Source of the DNA: Candidatus Latescibacterota bacterium
GTDB taxonomy: Bacteria > JAAXHH01
Length of the DNA stretch: 64,000 nt
Reading direction: 5' to 3'
NCBI GenBank assembly: GCA_022823465.1
Contig: JAJEHX010000005.1
Location: 62,001 to 126,000 of the forward strand
Part shown: positions 8,608 through 19,347 of the stretch, one piece after another
Layout: every line of letters starts with the position of its first letter
Position numbering within the stretch: position 1 is the first letter of the stretch
The notes under the pieces: model-generated
Told to the model about the DNA's origin: nothing
Seen by the model: the letters and a program-made list of their open reading frames with translations, nothing else
Databases searched by the model: none
Program-made: the position numbers and the translations under genes

Positions 8608-9711
8608 ATGTCGGCGCTCAAGACAGGCATCATCGGATGCGGCAACATCAGCAGTGTGTATTTCGAGGCGGGCCGGAAATTCGAGGCGTTCGACGTGACC
8701 GCCTGTGCCGACATGATCCCGGAGCGGGCGCGGGCCAGGGCCGCCGAATACGACGGCGTGGTAGCGTGCACTGTGGCATCTCTGCTGGACGATCCCTCGA
8801 TAGAAATCGTCATCAACCTGACGATACCCGGCGCCCACGGGGAAATCGCCCTGGCCGCCCTGGAACATGGCAAATCTGTATACACGGAAAAACCCATGGC
8901 GATCCGGAAAGAAGATGGCCGCGCATTGCTCGACCTGGCCGGTAAAACGGGAAAACTGGTGGGCGGAGCGCCGGACACCTTCATGGGCGCGGGCATACAG
9001 ACCTGCCGCAAGCTCATCGACGACGGCTGGATCGGCGAACCGGTGGCCGCCACGGCTTTCATGCTGAGTCCGGGACACGAAAGATGGCATCCCGATCCCG
9101 GTTTCTTCTACAAGCCCGGCGCGGGGCCCATGCTGGATATGGGGCCGTACTATGTCACCGCGCTGGTCAATCTGCTCGGACCGGTCACCCGGCTATCGGG
9201 CGCCACGCGCGTCACCCATCCCGAGCGCACCATAACGAGCGAGCCCCTGTACGGCGAGAAAATCGAAGTCGAAGTGCCCACCCACCTGGCGGGCCTGCTC
9301 GAGTTCGAAAGCGGCCCCGTCGGCACGATCGTGACCAGTTTCGACGTGTGGCATCACGAACTTCCCCGCATCGAGATATACGGATCGGAGGGATCCCTGA
9401 GCGTGCCCGATCCCAATTCCTTCGGCGGCCCCGTCAAGCTGCGGCGCAGCGGCGCGGAAACCTGGACGGAAATGCCATTGAGCCATGGATACGAGGAACA
9501 GAGCCGCGGATTGGGCGTGGCGGACATGGTCTATGCCCTTCGTTCGGGCCGCCCGCACCGGGCCAGCGGAGAACTCACGTACCACGTGCTGGACGTCATG
9601 CTGTCCATCGAGGAATCTGCGGCGTCGGGACGACACGTCACACTGGAAAGCTCGTGCTCCAGGCCCGCCCCGCTGCCCCTCGGGCTGGCGCCGTACACCC
9701 TGGACCCTTAA
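8608..9711 (+). CDS. Gfo/Idh/MocA-family oxidoreductase
   Basis: A 367-residue NAD(P)-dependent dehydrogenase of the glucose-fructose oxidoreductase/inositol dehydrogenase family. The Rossmann motif is KTGIIGCGNISSVY near the N-terminus, and the conserved EKPMAI stretch, with the catalytic Lys, is in KSVYTEKPMAIRKED. The C-terminal alpha/beta domain includes GAGPMLDMGPYYVTALVNLLGPV, characteristic of this family. The ATG at 8608 is preceded by GGGAGAAAAG. The DUF815 gene follows after 31 bases. The substrate, most likely a sugar or cyclitol derivative, cannot be read from the sequence. A second family member lies at 35203-36249. Confidence 0.92.
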   Translation: MSALKTGIIGCGNISSVYFEAGRKFEAFDVTACADMIPERARARAAEYDGVVACTVASLLDDPSIEIVINLTIPGAHGEIALAALEHGKSVYTEKPMAIRKEDGRALLDLAGKTGKLVGGAPDTFMGAGIQTCRKLIDDGWIGEPVAATAFMLSPGHERWHPDPGFFYKPGAGPMLDMGPYYVTALVNLLGPVTRLSGATRVTHPERTITSEPLYGEKIEVEVPTHLAGLLEFESGPVGTIVTSFDVWHHELPRIEIYGSEGSLSVPDPNSFGGPVKLRRSGAETWTEMPLSHGYEEQSRGLGVADMVYALRSGRPHRASGELTYHVLDVMLSIEESAASGRHVTLESSCSRPAPLPLGLAPYTLDP

Positions 9712-9742
9712 CGGTACTTGATTGTAAAACGGAAACACCGCC

Positions 9743-10660
9743 ATGCCAGACAACCCCGTAAGAACCCTGTCTGACCTTCTGCCTCGGCTCGACAGGCTGA
9801 TGGACCGCTTCGAATCGCTCCTTTCCGCTTATACGGGTCATGCGGGACAGCGAGACCATGCTTCCGGCGACGTGTATTCCGAATCCGTCGCGTTCCGATG
9901 GCGCAAGAAGGGAGGAAGGGGATATCTCGAGCCGATCGTACGTCCCGACCTGGCGGACCTGGGCGACCTCTTCGGCCTGGACCGTGAGATCGGGGTCCTG
10001 GACAGGAATACCCGTCAGTTCGTACGAGGGATGCCCGCGAACAACGTGCTGATCTGGGGCGAGCGCGGGACCGGCAAGTCCTCGGTGGTGAAGGGCCTGC
10101 TGGCACAGTACGCAGGCGAGGGCCTGCGCATGATCGAAGTCCGCAGGCAGGACCTGGTGGACCTGCCCGAGATCGTCGAACTCCTGTGGGACCGTCCCGA
10201 GCGTTTCGTCCTGTTCTGCGACGACCTGTCTTTTCTGGAGAACGAATCCGACTTTCTCGAGCTCAAGGCACTCCTCGAAGGCAGCCTTTCCGCCCGGCCC
10301 GACAACGTGCTCGTGTACGCCACGTCGAACCGCAGGCACCTGATGCCGGAGAAGCTCGCCGACAACACGTTTCGGTTCAGTCCGGACGACGACGAAATCC
10401 ATCCCCAGGAAACCGTGGAGGAGAAGGTCTCGCTGAGCGACCGGTTCGGCCTGTCTATCGGCTTCTACCGGATTACCCAGGACACCTATTTCCGGATTGT
10501 CCGCCATCTCGCCCGCCAGCGCGGCCTCGAAATGGACCCGGTATTGCTGAGGCGGGAATCTCTCCGGTGGCTTCAGCGCGCCAGCGGCCGGTCCGGCAGG
10601 GTGGCGCGGCAGTTCGTGGACGATCTCGAGGGCCGGCTCAAACTGGGTGAATTGCCGTAG
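9743..10660 (+). CDS. DUF815-family AAA+ ATPase
   Basis: A 305-residue P-loop ATPase of the DUF815 family, common in bacteria and of unknown role. Walker A is GERGTGKSS (residues 106-114) after the conserved GLDREIGVLDRNTRQFVRGMPANN-like lead-in. Walker B is in RFVLFCDDLSF. The sensor-like VYATSNRRHLMPEKLADN and the late SLSDRFGLSIGF are family hallmarks. It follows the oxidoreductase gene in the same direction by 31 bases, but no functional link is evident. The ribosome-binding site is weak. Confidence 0.88.
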   Translation: MPDNPVRTLSDLLPRLDRLMDRFESLLSAYTGHAGQRDHASGDVYSESVAFRWRKKGGRGYLEPIVRPDLADLGDLFGLDREIGVLDRNTRQFVRGMPANNVLIWGERGTGKSSVVKGLLAQYAGEGLRMIEVRRQDLVDLPEIVELLWDRPERFVLFCDDLSFLENESDFLELKALLEGSLSARPDNVLVYATSNRRHLMPEKLADNTFRFSPDDDEIHPQETVEEKVSLSDRFGLSIGFYRITQDTYFRIVRHLARQRGLEMDPVLLRRESLRWLQRASGRSGRVARQFVDDLEGRLKLGELP

Positions 10661-10705
10661 ATTCCGGCGCGCCGCGATATTTTGAGCACCAGGTTTCTTT
10701 CCCGC

Positions 10706-10734
10706 TTGACACGTTATTTTGCACTGCCTAATGT
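10706..10734 (+). promoter_or_regulatory. Predicted sigma70 promoter of the molybdenum hydroxylase operon
   Basis: TTGACA (10706-10711) with a 17-base spacer to TAATGT (10729-10734). The -35 is perfect and the -10 weak. It would give a leader of about 120 bases ahead of the FAD-subunit gene. The tandem 11-bp repeat at 10753-10774 lies just downstream of the predicted start point. Confidence 0.5.
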
Positions 10735-10752
10735 ATGTAGATCGTGTTTTTT

Positions 10753-10774
10753 GGATATGCGCCGGATATGCGCC
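10753..10774. repeat. Exact tandem 11-bp repeat, possible operator
   Basis: GGATATGCGCC is present twice back to back (10753-10763 and 10764-10774), about +12 to +33 relative to the predicted start point. An inverted partial copy, GCGCAT, lies near 10785. The position suits repressor binding, but no regulator gene adjoins it. Confidence 0.6.
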
Positions 10775-10857
10775 GATCGAGCCAGCGCATAAGCGGTATC
10801 TGATATCCTGAATATCCAGCAGTCAACAGTTCAAGGTTAACAGCAAAGGAGTGTGTC

Positions 10858-11730
10858 TTGCACGCATTCGATTACGCCACGCCCGAAAGCGTGGCCGATG
10901 CGGTAGTAATGCTCAGCGATCCCGGCAAAAACGCCTGTGTGCTCGCGGGCGGAACGGACCTCATCGTACAGCTCCGGGAGAACCGCCGCCGGACCGACCT
11001 CGTGGTGGACGTCAAGAAGATCGCCGAACTGAACGCGTTGTCCTGCGACGCCGCGACGGGACTCACGATCGGGGCGGCCGTGCCCTGCTATCGGATTTAC
11101 GGCGACGGGCAGATCGCCGCGGCCTATCCGGGACTCATGGACGCGGCCAGACTGGTGGGCGGTACGGGCATCCAGGGCAGGGCCAGCCTGGGCGGAAACC
11201 TGTGCAACGCTTCCCCCGCGGGTGATACGATCCCCCCCATGATCGTCCTGGGCGGCGAAGCCGAGATCGCCGGTCCCGACGGAACGCGGAAAGTGGCCGT
11301 GGAGGACTTCTGCACGGCGCCCGGCCGCACCGTGCTGGCGGACGGCGAATTCCTGGTTTCGCTCCATTTTCCCGCGCCCGCGCCGAATTCCGGCGCCTAC
11401 TACCGGCGTTTCATCCCCCGTAACGAAATGGATATCGCCGTGGTCGGCGTCGGCGCATCCGTCGTGCTGAGCGGGGACAAGTCCTCCTTCGTCTCCGCGC
11501 GCATTGCCGTCGGCGCCGTGGCCCCGACGCCCCTCTTCGTGAGCGCGGCCGGCGAGGCCCTGGCGGGCGAGCCCGTCTCCGACGAGACGATCCAGCGGGC
11601 GGCCGACATCGCCCGCGACGCGGCACGGCCCATCAGCGACATGCGGGGCACCGCGGAATACCGTAAGCATCTGACCAGTGTATTGACGCGCCGGGTTGTA
11701 CAGGGCGCGGTACAACGAGCGAAGGAGTAG
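10858..11730 (+). CDS. Molybdenum hydroxylase, FAD-binding medium subunit
   Basis: A 290-residue FAD subunit of a xanthine dehydrogenase/CO dehydrogenase-type molybdenum hydroxylase. It passes electrons from the iron-sulfur subunit to an acceptor. Two FAD motifs are clear: AGGTDLIVQL near residue 32 and TGIQGRASLGGNLCNASPAGD near residue 100. The start is TTG at 10858 with AAAGGAG 7 bases upstream. The iron-sulfur subunit gene follows after 6 bases. The order medium, small, large matches cox/xdh-type operons. The physiological substrate is unknown. Confidence 0.93.
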   Translation: MHAFDYATPESVADAVVMLSDPGKNACVLAGGTDLIVQLRENRRRTDLVVDVKKIAELNALSCDAATGLTIGAAVPCYRIYGDGQIAAAYPGLMDAARLVGGTGIQGRASLGGNLCNASPAGDTIPPMIVLGGEAEIAGPDGTRKVAVEDFCTAPGRTVLADGEFLVSLHFPAPAPNSGAYYRRFIPRNEMDIAVVGVGASVVLSGDKSSFVSARIAVGAVAPTPLFVSAAGEALAGEPVSDETIQRAADIARDAARPISDMRGTAEYRKHLTSVLTRRVVQGAVQRAKE

Positions 11731-11736
11731 CCGTCG

Positions 11737-12207
11737 ATGTCGAAAAAAGTTCACGTACAGACGAACATAAACGGAGAAGCCGTCGATTTTCTCTGTGAAC
11801 CGCGCAACAGCCTGCTCGAAGTACTGCGCGACGAGCTGGATCTCACCGGCGCCAAGGAAGGGTGCAACAACGGCAATTGCGGCGCATGCAACGTGGTCAT
11901 GGACGGCCGTCTCGTCAATTCCTGCTGCGTGCTGGGCGTCGAAGCCGACGGATGCGAGATTACGACCATCGAGGGCATCGGGGCCGCCGCCAACCTGCAT
12001 CCGCTGCAACAGAAGTTCCTCGAACACGCGGCGCTGCAATGCGGCATCTGCACGCCCGGTTTTATCGTTTCCGCCAAGGCGCTGCTGGACAGCAACCCGA
12101 ACCCCAGTGAAGACGAAGTGCGCTACTGGCTGGCCGGAAACCTCTGCCGCTGCACGGGGTACGACAAGATCGTCCGCGCGGTCCTGGACGCCAGGAACGG
12201 CGCCTGA
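11737..12207 (+). CDS. Molybdenum hydroxylase, [2Fe-2S] small subunit
   Basis: A 156-residue subunit with two [2Fe-2S] clusters that relays electrons from the Mo centre to FAD. The N-terminal plant-ferredoxin-like cluster uses Cys43, 48, 51 and 63 (CNNGNCGAC then NSCC). The C-terminal four-helix domain uses Cys102, 105, 137 and 139 (CGICTPG and CRCTGY). Length and spacing match the CoxS/XdhC family. It lies between the FAD and molybdopterin subunit genes on the same strand. Confidence 0.95.
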   Translation: MSKKVHVQTNINGEAVDFLCEPRNSLLEVLRDELDLTGAKEGCNNGNCGACNVVMDGRLVNSCCVLGVEADGCEITTIEGIGAAANLHPLQQKFLEHAALQCGICTPGFIVSAKALLDSNPNPSEDEVRYWLAGNLCRCTGYDKIVRAVLDARNGA

Positions 12208-12310
12208 TCGAATCCGGTTCACGAATAGGACACGGCAACGCGACCGGCAAAAAAAACGGCAGCGCGGCCAGAAACGATCAAAAGGGAATGACTTAACGGA
12301 GGAACGACAC

Positions 12311-14587
12311 GTGTCACAAAACGGACATAAGGTCATCGGTACCCGTCCGATTCGCCATGACGGGGTGGACAAGGTCACCGGCCGGGCGATTTACGGCGCC
12401 GACATCCAACTGACGGGCCTGCTCTACGGCGCCATCAAACGCAGTCCCCATCCCCACGCGCGGATCAAGTCCATCGACACCAGCCGCGCGGAAGCCCATC
12501 CGGGCGTGCGCGCGGTCGTCACCGCCCACGACCTGCCGCAGATCGCGGACAAGCTCGCCGACCTGGGCGAAGCCATCGTCAACCTGCGTGACGCCAGCAA
12601 CAACGTGCTGGCCTATGGCAAGGTGCTCTACAAGGGCCATGCCGTGGCCGGCGTGGCCGCGGTGAACCTGCACGTGGCGCAGGAAGCCGTGGAACTGATC
12701 GACGTGGAATACGAACCGCTGCCCCACGTGACGGGCGTGCTGGAGGCCATGGAGGACGGCGCCCCGATCCTCCACGAGGACATGAAGACCACGTCCATGG
12801 GCGAGGAGACGGACAAGGTCAGCAATATCGCCAACCACTTCCAGCACAAGATGGGCGAACCGGACGACGGTTTCGCCGAGGCGGACGTGGTGGTAGAGCG
12901 GGAATTCACGACGCAGACCGTCCACCAGGGCTACATCGAAACCCATAACGCCACGGCCCTCTGGAACGAAGAAGGGCAGCTCACCATCTGGACGAGCACG
13001 CAGGGCGCTTTCTCGGTGCGGGACCAGATGTCCGAAATCCTCCAGATGCCCATCTCCAAGGTCAAGATCGTGCCTCTGGAGATCGGCGGCGGTTTCGGCG
13101 GCAAGATATCCGTGTACCTGGATCCTGTCGCCGCGCTGCTGTCGAAGAAGACCGGGCACCCGGTGAAGATGACGATGACCCGCGACGAGGTCTTCGAGGG
13201 AACGGGCCCCACGCCGGGTTCCTATCTGAAGGTCAAGATGGGCGCCACGAATGACGGCCGGCTCACGGCCGCCACGGCCTACATGGCCTACGAGGCCGGC
13301 GCCTATCCCGGTTCGCCGGTCGGCGCGGGCGCGGGCTGCATCTTCACGCCCTACGACATACCGAACGTGCAGATCGACGGGTACGACGTTTGCGTCAACA
13401 AGCCGAAGACGAACGCCTACCGGGCGCCGGGCGCCACCAACGCGGCCTTCGCCACGGAAACCGTCGTGGACGAGATCAGCGAGAAGCTCGGCGTGGACCC
13501 CCTCGAGTTCCGGGTGAAGAACGGCGCGAAAGAAGGCACCCGCCGGGCCGATGGTCCCGTGCATCCGGTCATCGGCTGTATCGAGACCACGGAAGCCGCC
13601 CTCAACTGCGAACACTACCGGTCTTCCCTCGACAAGACGGCCAACGGCAAGGTCCGCGGCCGGGGCGTCGCATCGGGCTACTGGTTCAACTTCAACGGCG
13701 GCCGGTCGGCCATCTCCGTCAGCATCAATCCCGACGGCACCATCAACATGCTCGAGGGTTCCACCGATATTGGCGGGTCCCGGGCGTCCATCGCCATGCA
13801 GCTGGCCGAGACCATAGGGCTCGAAGCCACCGACATCAAACCCTACGTGGTGGACACGGACTCCATCGGCTACACCGACGTGACCGGTGGCAGCCGGACG
13901 ACCTTCGGAACGGGCTACGCGGCCCATGCCACGGGCCAGGCCCTTATTCGAGAGATGAAGGAAAGGGCGTCAAAGCTCTGGGACGTGCCCGCCGACGCCA
14001 TCGACTTCGCCGACGGGGTCTTCTCCTACCGGGATGACGCGGAGAAGCGCGGCACCTTCAAGGAACTGGCCAGCCAGGCCGGCGATGCCGGCGGTCCCGT
14101 GGTCGCCCAGGTCAGCACGAATCCCGACGGCAGCGGTGGCGGCGCCTTCGCCACCCACGTCGTCGACGTGGAAGTCGACAGGGAAACGGGCAAGGTGGAT
14201 ATACTCCGGTATACCGCAGTCCAGGACGCCGGTACGGCAATTCACCCGAGCTACGTGGAAGGCCAGATGCAGGGCGGCGTGGTACAGGGCATCGGCTGGG
14301 GACTCAACGAAGAGTACATCTACAACGATGCCGGTTCCATGACCAATGCCAGTTTCCTGGATTACCGCATGCCCACGACCCTCGACCTGCCCATGATCGA
14401 GACCATCATCGTGGAAGTGCCCAACGAGTCCCATCCCTACGGCGTGCGGGGCGTCGGCGAAGTGCCGATCGTACCGCCTCCGGCCGCCCTCGCCAACGCC
14501 ATCTACGACGCGACGGGCGTGCGGCTGCGCGACCTGCCCATGTCCCCGCCCCGAGTCCAGCAGGCCCTGGCGGAGAACGGCGGGTAG
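12311..14587 (+). CDS. Molybdenum hydroxylase, molybdopterin-binding large subunit
   Basis: A 758-residue catalytic subunit of the xanthine oxidase superfamily, binding molybdopterin cytosine dinucleotide. I chose GTG at 12311 because GGAGG lies 8 bases upstream and the protein then starts with the conserved IGTRPIRHDGVDKVTGRAIYGAD region. The cofactor motif GGGFGGK is present, and the catalytic Glu lies in the C-terminal GVRGVGEVP. The active-site loop reads AYRAPGATN rather than AYRCSFR, so it is not a form I CO dehydrogenase. It could be a dehydrogenase of a purine, aldehyde or N-heterocycle. A hairpin terminator follows at 14626. Confidence 0.93.
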   Translation: MSQNGHKVIGTRPIRHDGVDKVTGRAIYGADIQLTGLLYGAIKRSPHPHARIKSIDTSRAEAHPGVRAVVTAHDLPQIADKLADLGEAIVNLRDASNNVLAYGKVLYKGHAVAGVAAVNLHVAQEAVELIDVEYEPLPHVTGVLEAMEDGAPILHEDMKTTSMGEETDKVSNIANHFQHKMGEPDDGFAEADVVVEREFTTQTVHQGYIETHNATALWNEEGQLTIWTSTQGAFSVRDQMSEILQMPISKVKIVPLEIGGGFGGKISVYLDPVAALLSKKTGHPVKMTMTRDEVFEGTGPTPGSYLKVKMGATNDGRLTAATAYMAYEAGAYPGSPVGAGAGCIFTPYDIPNVQIDGYDVCVNKPKTNAYRAPGATNAAFATETVVDEISEKLGVDPLEFRVKNGAKEGTRRADGPVHPVIGCIETTEAALNCEHYRSSLDKTANGKVRGRGVASGYWFNFNGGRSAISVSINPDGTINMLEGSTDIGGSRASIAMQLAETIGLEATDIKPYVVDTDSIGYTDVTGGSRTTFGTGYAAHATGQALIREMKERASKLWDVPADAIDFADGVFSYRDDAEKRGTFKELASQAGDAGGPVVAQVSTNPDGSGGGAFATHVVDVEVDRETGKVDILRYTAVQDAGTAIHPSYVEGQMQGGVVQGIGWGLNEEYIYNDAGSMTNASFLDYRMPTTLDLPMIETIIVEVPNESHPYGVRGVGEVPIVPPPAALANAIYDATGVRLRDLPMSPPRVQQALAENGG

Positions 14588-14625
14588 AAGCGGAGCGGGG
14601 AAGCGGTTCTGAAGTGTAATACGTT

Positions 14626-14663
14626 AAGGGCGGGGGGAGCGTCTTCCCGCCCTTTCGCTTTAT
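14626..14663 (+). terminator. Terminator of the molybdenum hydroxylase operon
   Basis: A perfect 9-bp stem, AAGGGCGGG / CCCGCCCTT, with an 11-base loop is followed by a short T-rich stretch. It is 38 bases after the large-subunit stop and separates that operon from the MoaD-like gene. Confidence 0.65.
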
Positions 14664-14754
14664 GCCGGACGCAATGACGGTCCGTTTACCTGTGCCGCAT
14701 CATGGTATGGTAACCAGGCAAGCCACGCGCACGAATCTACAGACAATAGACCAC

Positions 14755-15027
14755 ATGGCCACCATCTACATCCCGTCCCTCATGCGCGATCTGACCGGCG
14801 GCAGGGAGATCATCCGGATCGAAGGAGCCGACATGCGGCAGATCATTGCCAACCTCGAGACGGCCTACCCCGGATTCCGCAAGCGCCTGCTCGAGGAAGG
14901 GACGCAGCGCATCAAACCCAACATCGCCGTTATGATCGACGGCCGAAACGCCCGCCGCATCCTGATCGACAAGGTAAACGAACAGAGTGAGATCCATTTC
15001 CTGCCGGCGATCAGCGGGGGTGGTTGA
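14755..15027 (+). CDS. MoaD/ThiS-like ubiquitin-fold sulfur carrier
   Basis: A 90-residue beta-grasp protein. The start at ATG 14755 gives MATIYIPSLMRDLTGG, and the C-terminus ends in FLPAISGGG, the di-glycine tail that MoaD and ThiS proteins use as thiocarboxylate sulfur donor. In MoaD the sulfur goes to molybdopterin. Its position just after a Mo-hydroxylase operon would suit that, but a terminator lies between and an MbtH/ThiS-like role in cysteine or thiamine synthesis is equally possible. The next gene overlaps or abuts its stop. Confidence 0.8.
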   Translation: MATIYIPSLMRDLTGGREIIRIEGADMRQIIANLETAYPGFRKRLLEEGTQRIKPNIAVMIDGRNARRILIDKVNEQSEIHFLPAISGGG

Positions 15028-15028
15028 A

Positions 15029-15292
15029 GTGCAGATCAACGTCCGCGTGTATCCCAGGTCCAGCCACAACACGGTGTCGTGGAGTGACGAAGGAAACCTT
15101 ACGGTACGGGTTACGGCCGCACCGGAGAACGGTAAGGCCAATGATGCCGTGGTGAAACTGCTGGCGGACAGGCTGGGCATTCCCCGGTCCGGCATCCGCA
15201 TGCTCAGGGGACAACGGACCCGAAACAAAGTCCTGTGTTTTAAAGGATTTACGAGTGAGGACCTGGCGCGCCGGATCAGCCAGGCAGGATAG
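15029..15292 (+). CDS. DUF167 (YggU-family) protein
   Basis: An 87-residue member of the DUF167/YggU family, small conserved proteins of unknown function. The typical pattern is VRVYPRSSHNTV followed by RVTAAPENGKANDAVVKLLA and GIRMLRGQRTRNKVLC. I picked GTG 15029 because it gives MQINVRVYPRSS, the usual family start; GTG 15020 would overlap the MoaD-like stop and is the alternative. It is translationally close to the MoaD-like gene. Confidence 0.85.
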   Translation: MQINVRVYPRSSHNTVSWSDEGNLTVRVTAAPENGKANDAVVKLLADRLGIPRSGIRMLRGQRTRNKVLCFKGFTSEDLARRISQAG

Positions 15293-15331
15293 GGTCCAGG
15301 ACCGCTGGGATGCGGACAGCCCCCAGTAAAA

Positions 15332-17779
<2,448 letters not shown>

Positions 17780-17806
17780 GTGTAATGGTGTACCTCGCGT
17801 ACAGGT

Positions 17807-19012
17807 TTATGCGCCCAGGATCTCCCGCAGCCTCAGGGCCACGCGTTCCGGTTCGCCGGCCTTCAGGCAGACCGGGCCGAAGAGCACGAACCCTTCCGAT
17901 ACCCTCCCGGTATTGGCCTGGATGGGGGGATCGCCCATCTGGAGTTCGATTATCACGTCCAGGGCGGTCTTGCCCGCCGCGGATTCGTCCAGTTTCAGTA
18001 CGGCCATCGGTACCTCGCTGGGCCTGCTGTCGGTGTCGATCGTGAACCGGCCTCCGGGCATATCCCCGGCGGCGGCCACGAGTTCGTCCATACGGTCCCG
18101 CCAGGCCGCGGCGCGGGCCTCGAGGTGCTCGCCGGCAAAGCGCCGCAGGGCGGTCAACAGGCCGACGATCTGTTCCTTCCCTACTTTGCAGGGCCTCCCG
18201 ATGCCGTGATGGGGCGCGCCGGGCAGGACCGACTTGTCGATAAGGGTTTCAGGCGGATTCCACTGTTGCTTAAGCACGTCCATGTCGAGATGCTGAAGCG
18301 CCACGCACATGATGAGGTCCCGGCGGCCGCAGAGGATGCCGGAACCCTGGGGACCGCCGATGGCCTTGCCGCCGCTGAAGGCCACGAGGTCGGCCCCCCG
18401 GGATATGAAGGTCCGCAGGTTCGACCGTGGCGGCAATTGCCCCGCGGCGTCGACGATCACCGGTACGCCGTGGGCGTGGGCGACTTCGACGACTTCTTCC
18501 AAGGGCGGCAGGGACCGGGGGTTGGCCACGTAGCATATGGCCGCCGTCCGCTCCGTTACGGCGTCGGCGATCTCCCACGCTTCCGTATCCCGTACGCCCG
18601 CCCCGCTGTACCGGTCCGCGATGCCCACCTCGACGAGCTTTACGCCGACGGAACGGATCGCGTGGTCGTAGAAATTGCGCTGACTGCGAGAAATGATGAC
18701 TTCATTCTTCATGCCCTCTGTGTCCGGCAGCCGGTTCATCTTGCCGGGGTCCGGACCGGTGACGCAGGCCGCCGTGCCCAGGAGGAGTCCCGCGGCCGCG
18801 CCGGACGTGACATATCCCGCTTCGGCCCCGGTTATCTCCGCGATGATCTCGCTCGCGCGGGCCTGAAGTTCGGCGATGTCCACGCAGTACTGCGACGCCT
18901 CGCGCATCGCGTCCGCTACTTCGGGATCCATGATGCTGCCGCTGAGCCGGGTGGTCGGACCCGAAGCGTTGATGATCGGCCGCACGCCGATCCGTTCGTA
19001 GATGTTGGGCAT
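17807..19012 (-). CDS. SelA-like PLP-dependent enzyme
   Basis: A 401-residue fold-type I PLP enzyme of the SelA/D-glucosaminate-6-phosphate ammonia-lyase group. The N-terminus NIYERIGVRPIINASGPTTRLSG is characteristic, and the PLP lysine is in VAFSGGKAIGGPQGSG. I chose ATG 19012 because it starts at this conserved segment; an in-frame ATG at 19027 would add five residues without a ribosome site. These enzymes act on selenocysteinyl-tRNA precursors, amino sugar acids or other amino acids. No tRNA-Sec or SelB gene is visible, so a role in selenocysteine synthesis is not supported. Confidence 0.82.
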   Translation of the reverse strand: MPNIYERIGVRPIINASGPTTRLSGSIMDPEVADAMREASQYCVDIAELQARASEIIAEITGAEAGYVTSGAAAGLLLGTAACVTGPDPGKMNRLPDTEGMKNEVIISRSQRNFYDHAIRSVGVKLVEVGIADRYSGAGVRDTEAWEIADAVTERTAAICYVANPRSLPPLEEVVEVAHAHGVPVIVDAAGQLPPRSNLRTFISRGADLVAFSGGKAIGGPQGSGILCGRRDLIMCVALQHLDMDVLKQQWNPPETLIDKSVLPGAPHHGIGRPCKVGKEQIVGLLTALRRFAGEHLEARAAAWRDRMDELVAAAGDMPGGRFTIDTDSRPSEVPMAVLKLDESAAGKTALDVIIELQMGDPPIQANTGRVSEGFVLFGPVCLKAGEPERVALRLREILGA

Positions 19013-19347
19013 GCACGACCCTGGCATGAATCGAAGGATGGTTTCTTGAAAGCAGCACTAATGCTATTACATCGTCCCGTGGTATGCAACCTGTTTTTTC
19101 GCGGTAACGGCCGGTGGACGTGACGCGCACAGGACCAAACAGCACAACCAGGGTTGACATTTGCGTAAGTACCGGTGGCCGTGGGAAGTTGAGTCGGGCC
19201 GGCATGATCGATCCGCAGGACCGGTCGGCAGCACCAGTATTGCATTGACTTGGCACGCCGGGAAACGTATTTTACACCGGCGGAAAAACTACCACGGGAT
19301 GGCGCTGAGCGCCGTCTCATCCCAGAACTCGGAAAGACTGTAAACCA
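19013..19347. other. Divergent intergenic region, SelA-like gene and menaquinone operon
   Basis: 335 bases between the SelA-like gene (minus strand) and the UbiD-type gene (plus strand). It contains the promoter at 19245-19273 and a second TTGACA at 19154-19159 lacking a good -10. I see no RNA gene or credible coding sequence here. Confidence 0.55.
19245..19273 (+). promoter_or_regulatory. Predicted sigma70 promoter of the menaquinone operon
   Basis: TTGACT (19245-19250), 17 bases, TATTTT (19268-19273). The start point would be about 70 bases before the UbiD-type ATG at 19348. The five following genes run in one direction with gaps no longer than 40 bases or with overlaps. Confidence 0.6.

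Noticed and set aside
12311-14587. Assignment of the large Mo subunit as CO dehydrogenase CoxL
   Set aside because: The active-site loop reads AYRAPG rather than AYRCSFR, so form I CO dehydrogenase is not supported.
17807-19012. Selenocysteine synthase SelA
   Set aside because: The protein belongs to the wider SelA-like group, no tRNA-Sec, SelB or SelD gene is visible, and no in-frame UGA selenoprotein was noticed.
19154-19176. A perfect TTGACA upstream of the menaquinone operon
   Set aside because: No -10-like hexamer follows at 16-18 bases, whereas TTGACT at 19245 has one.
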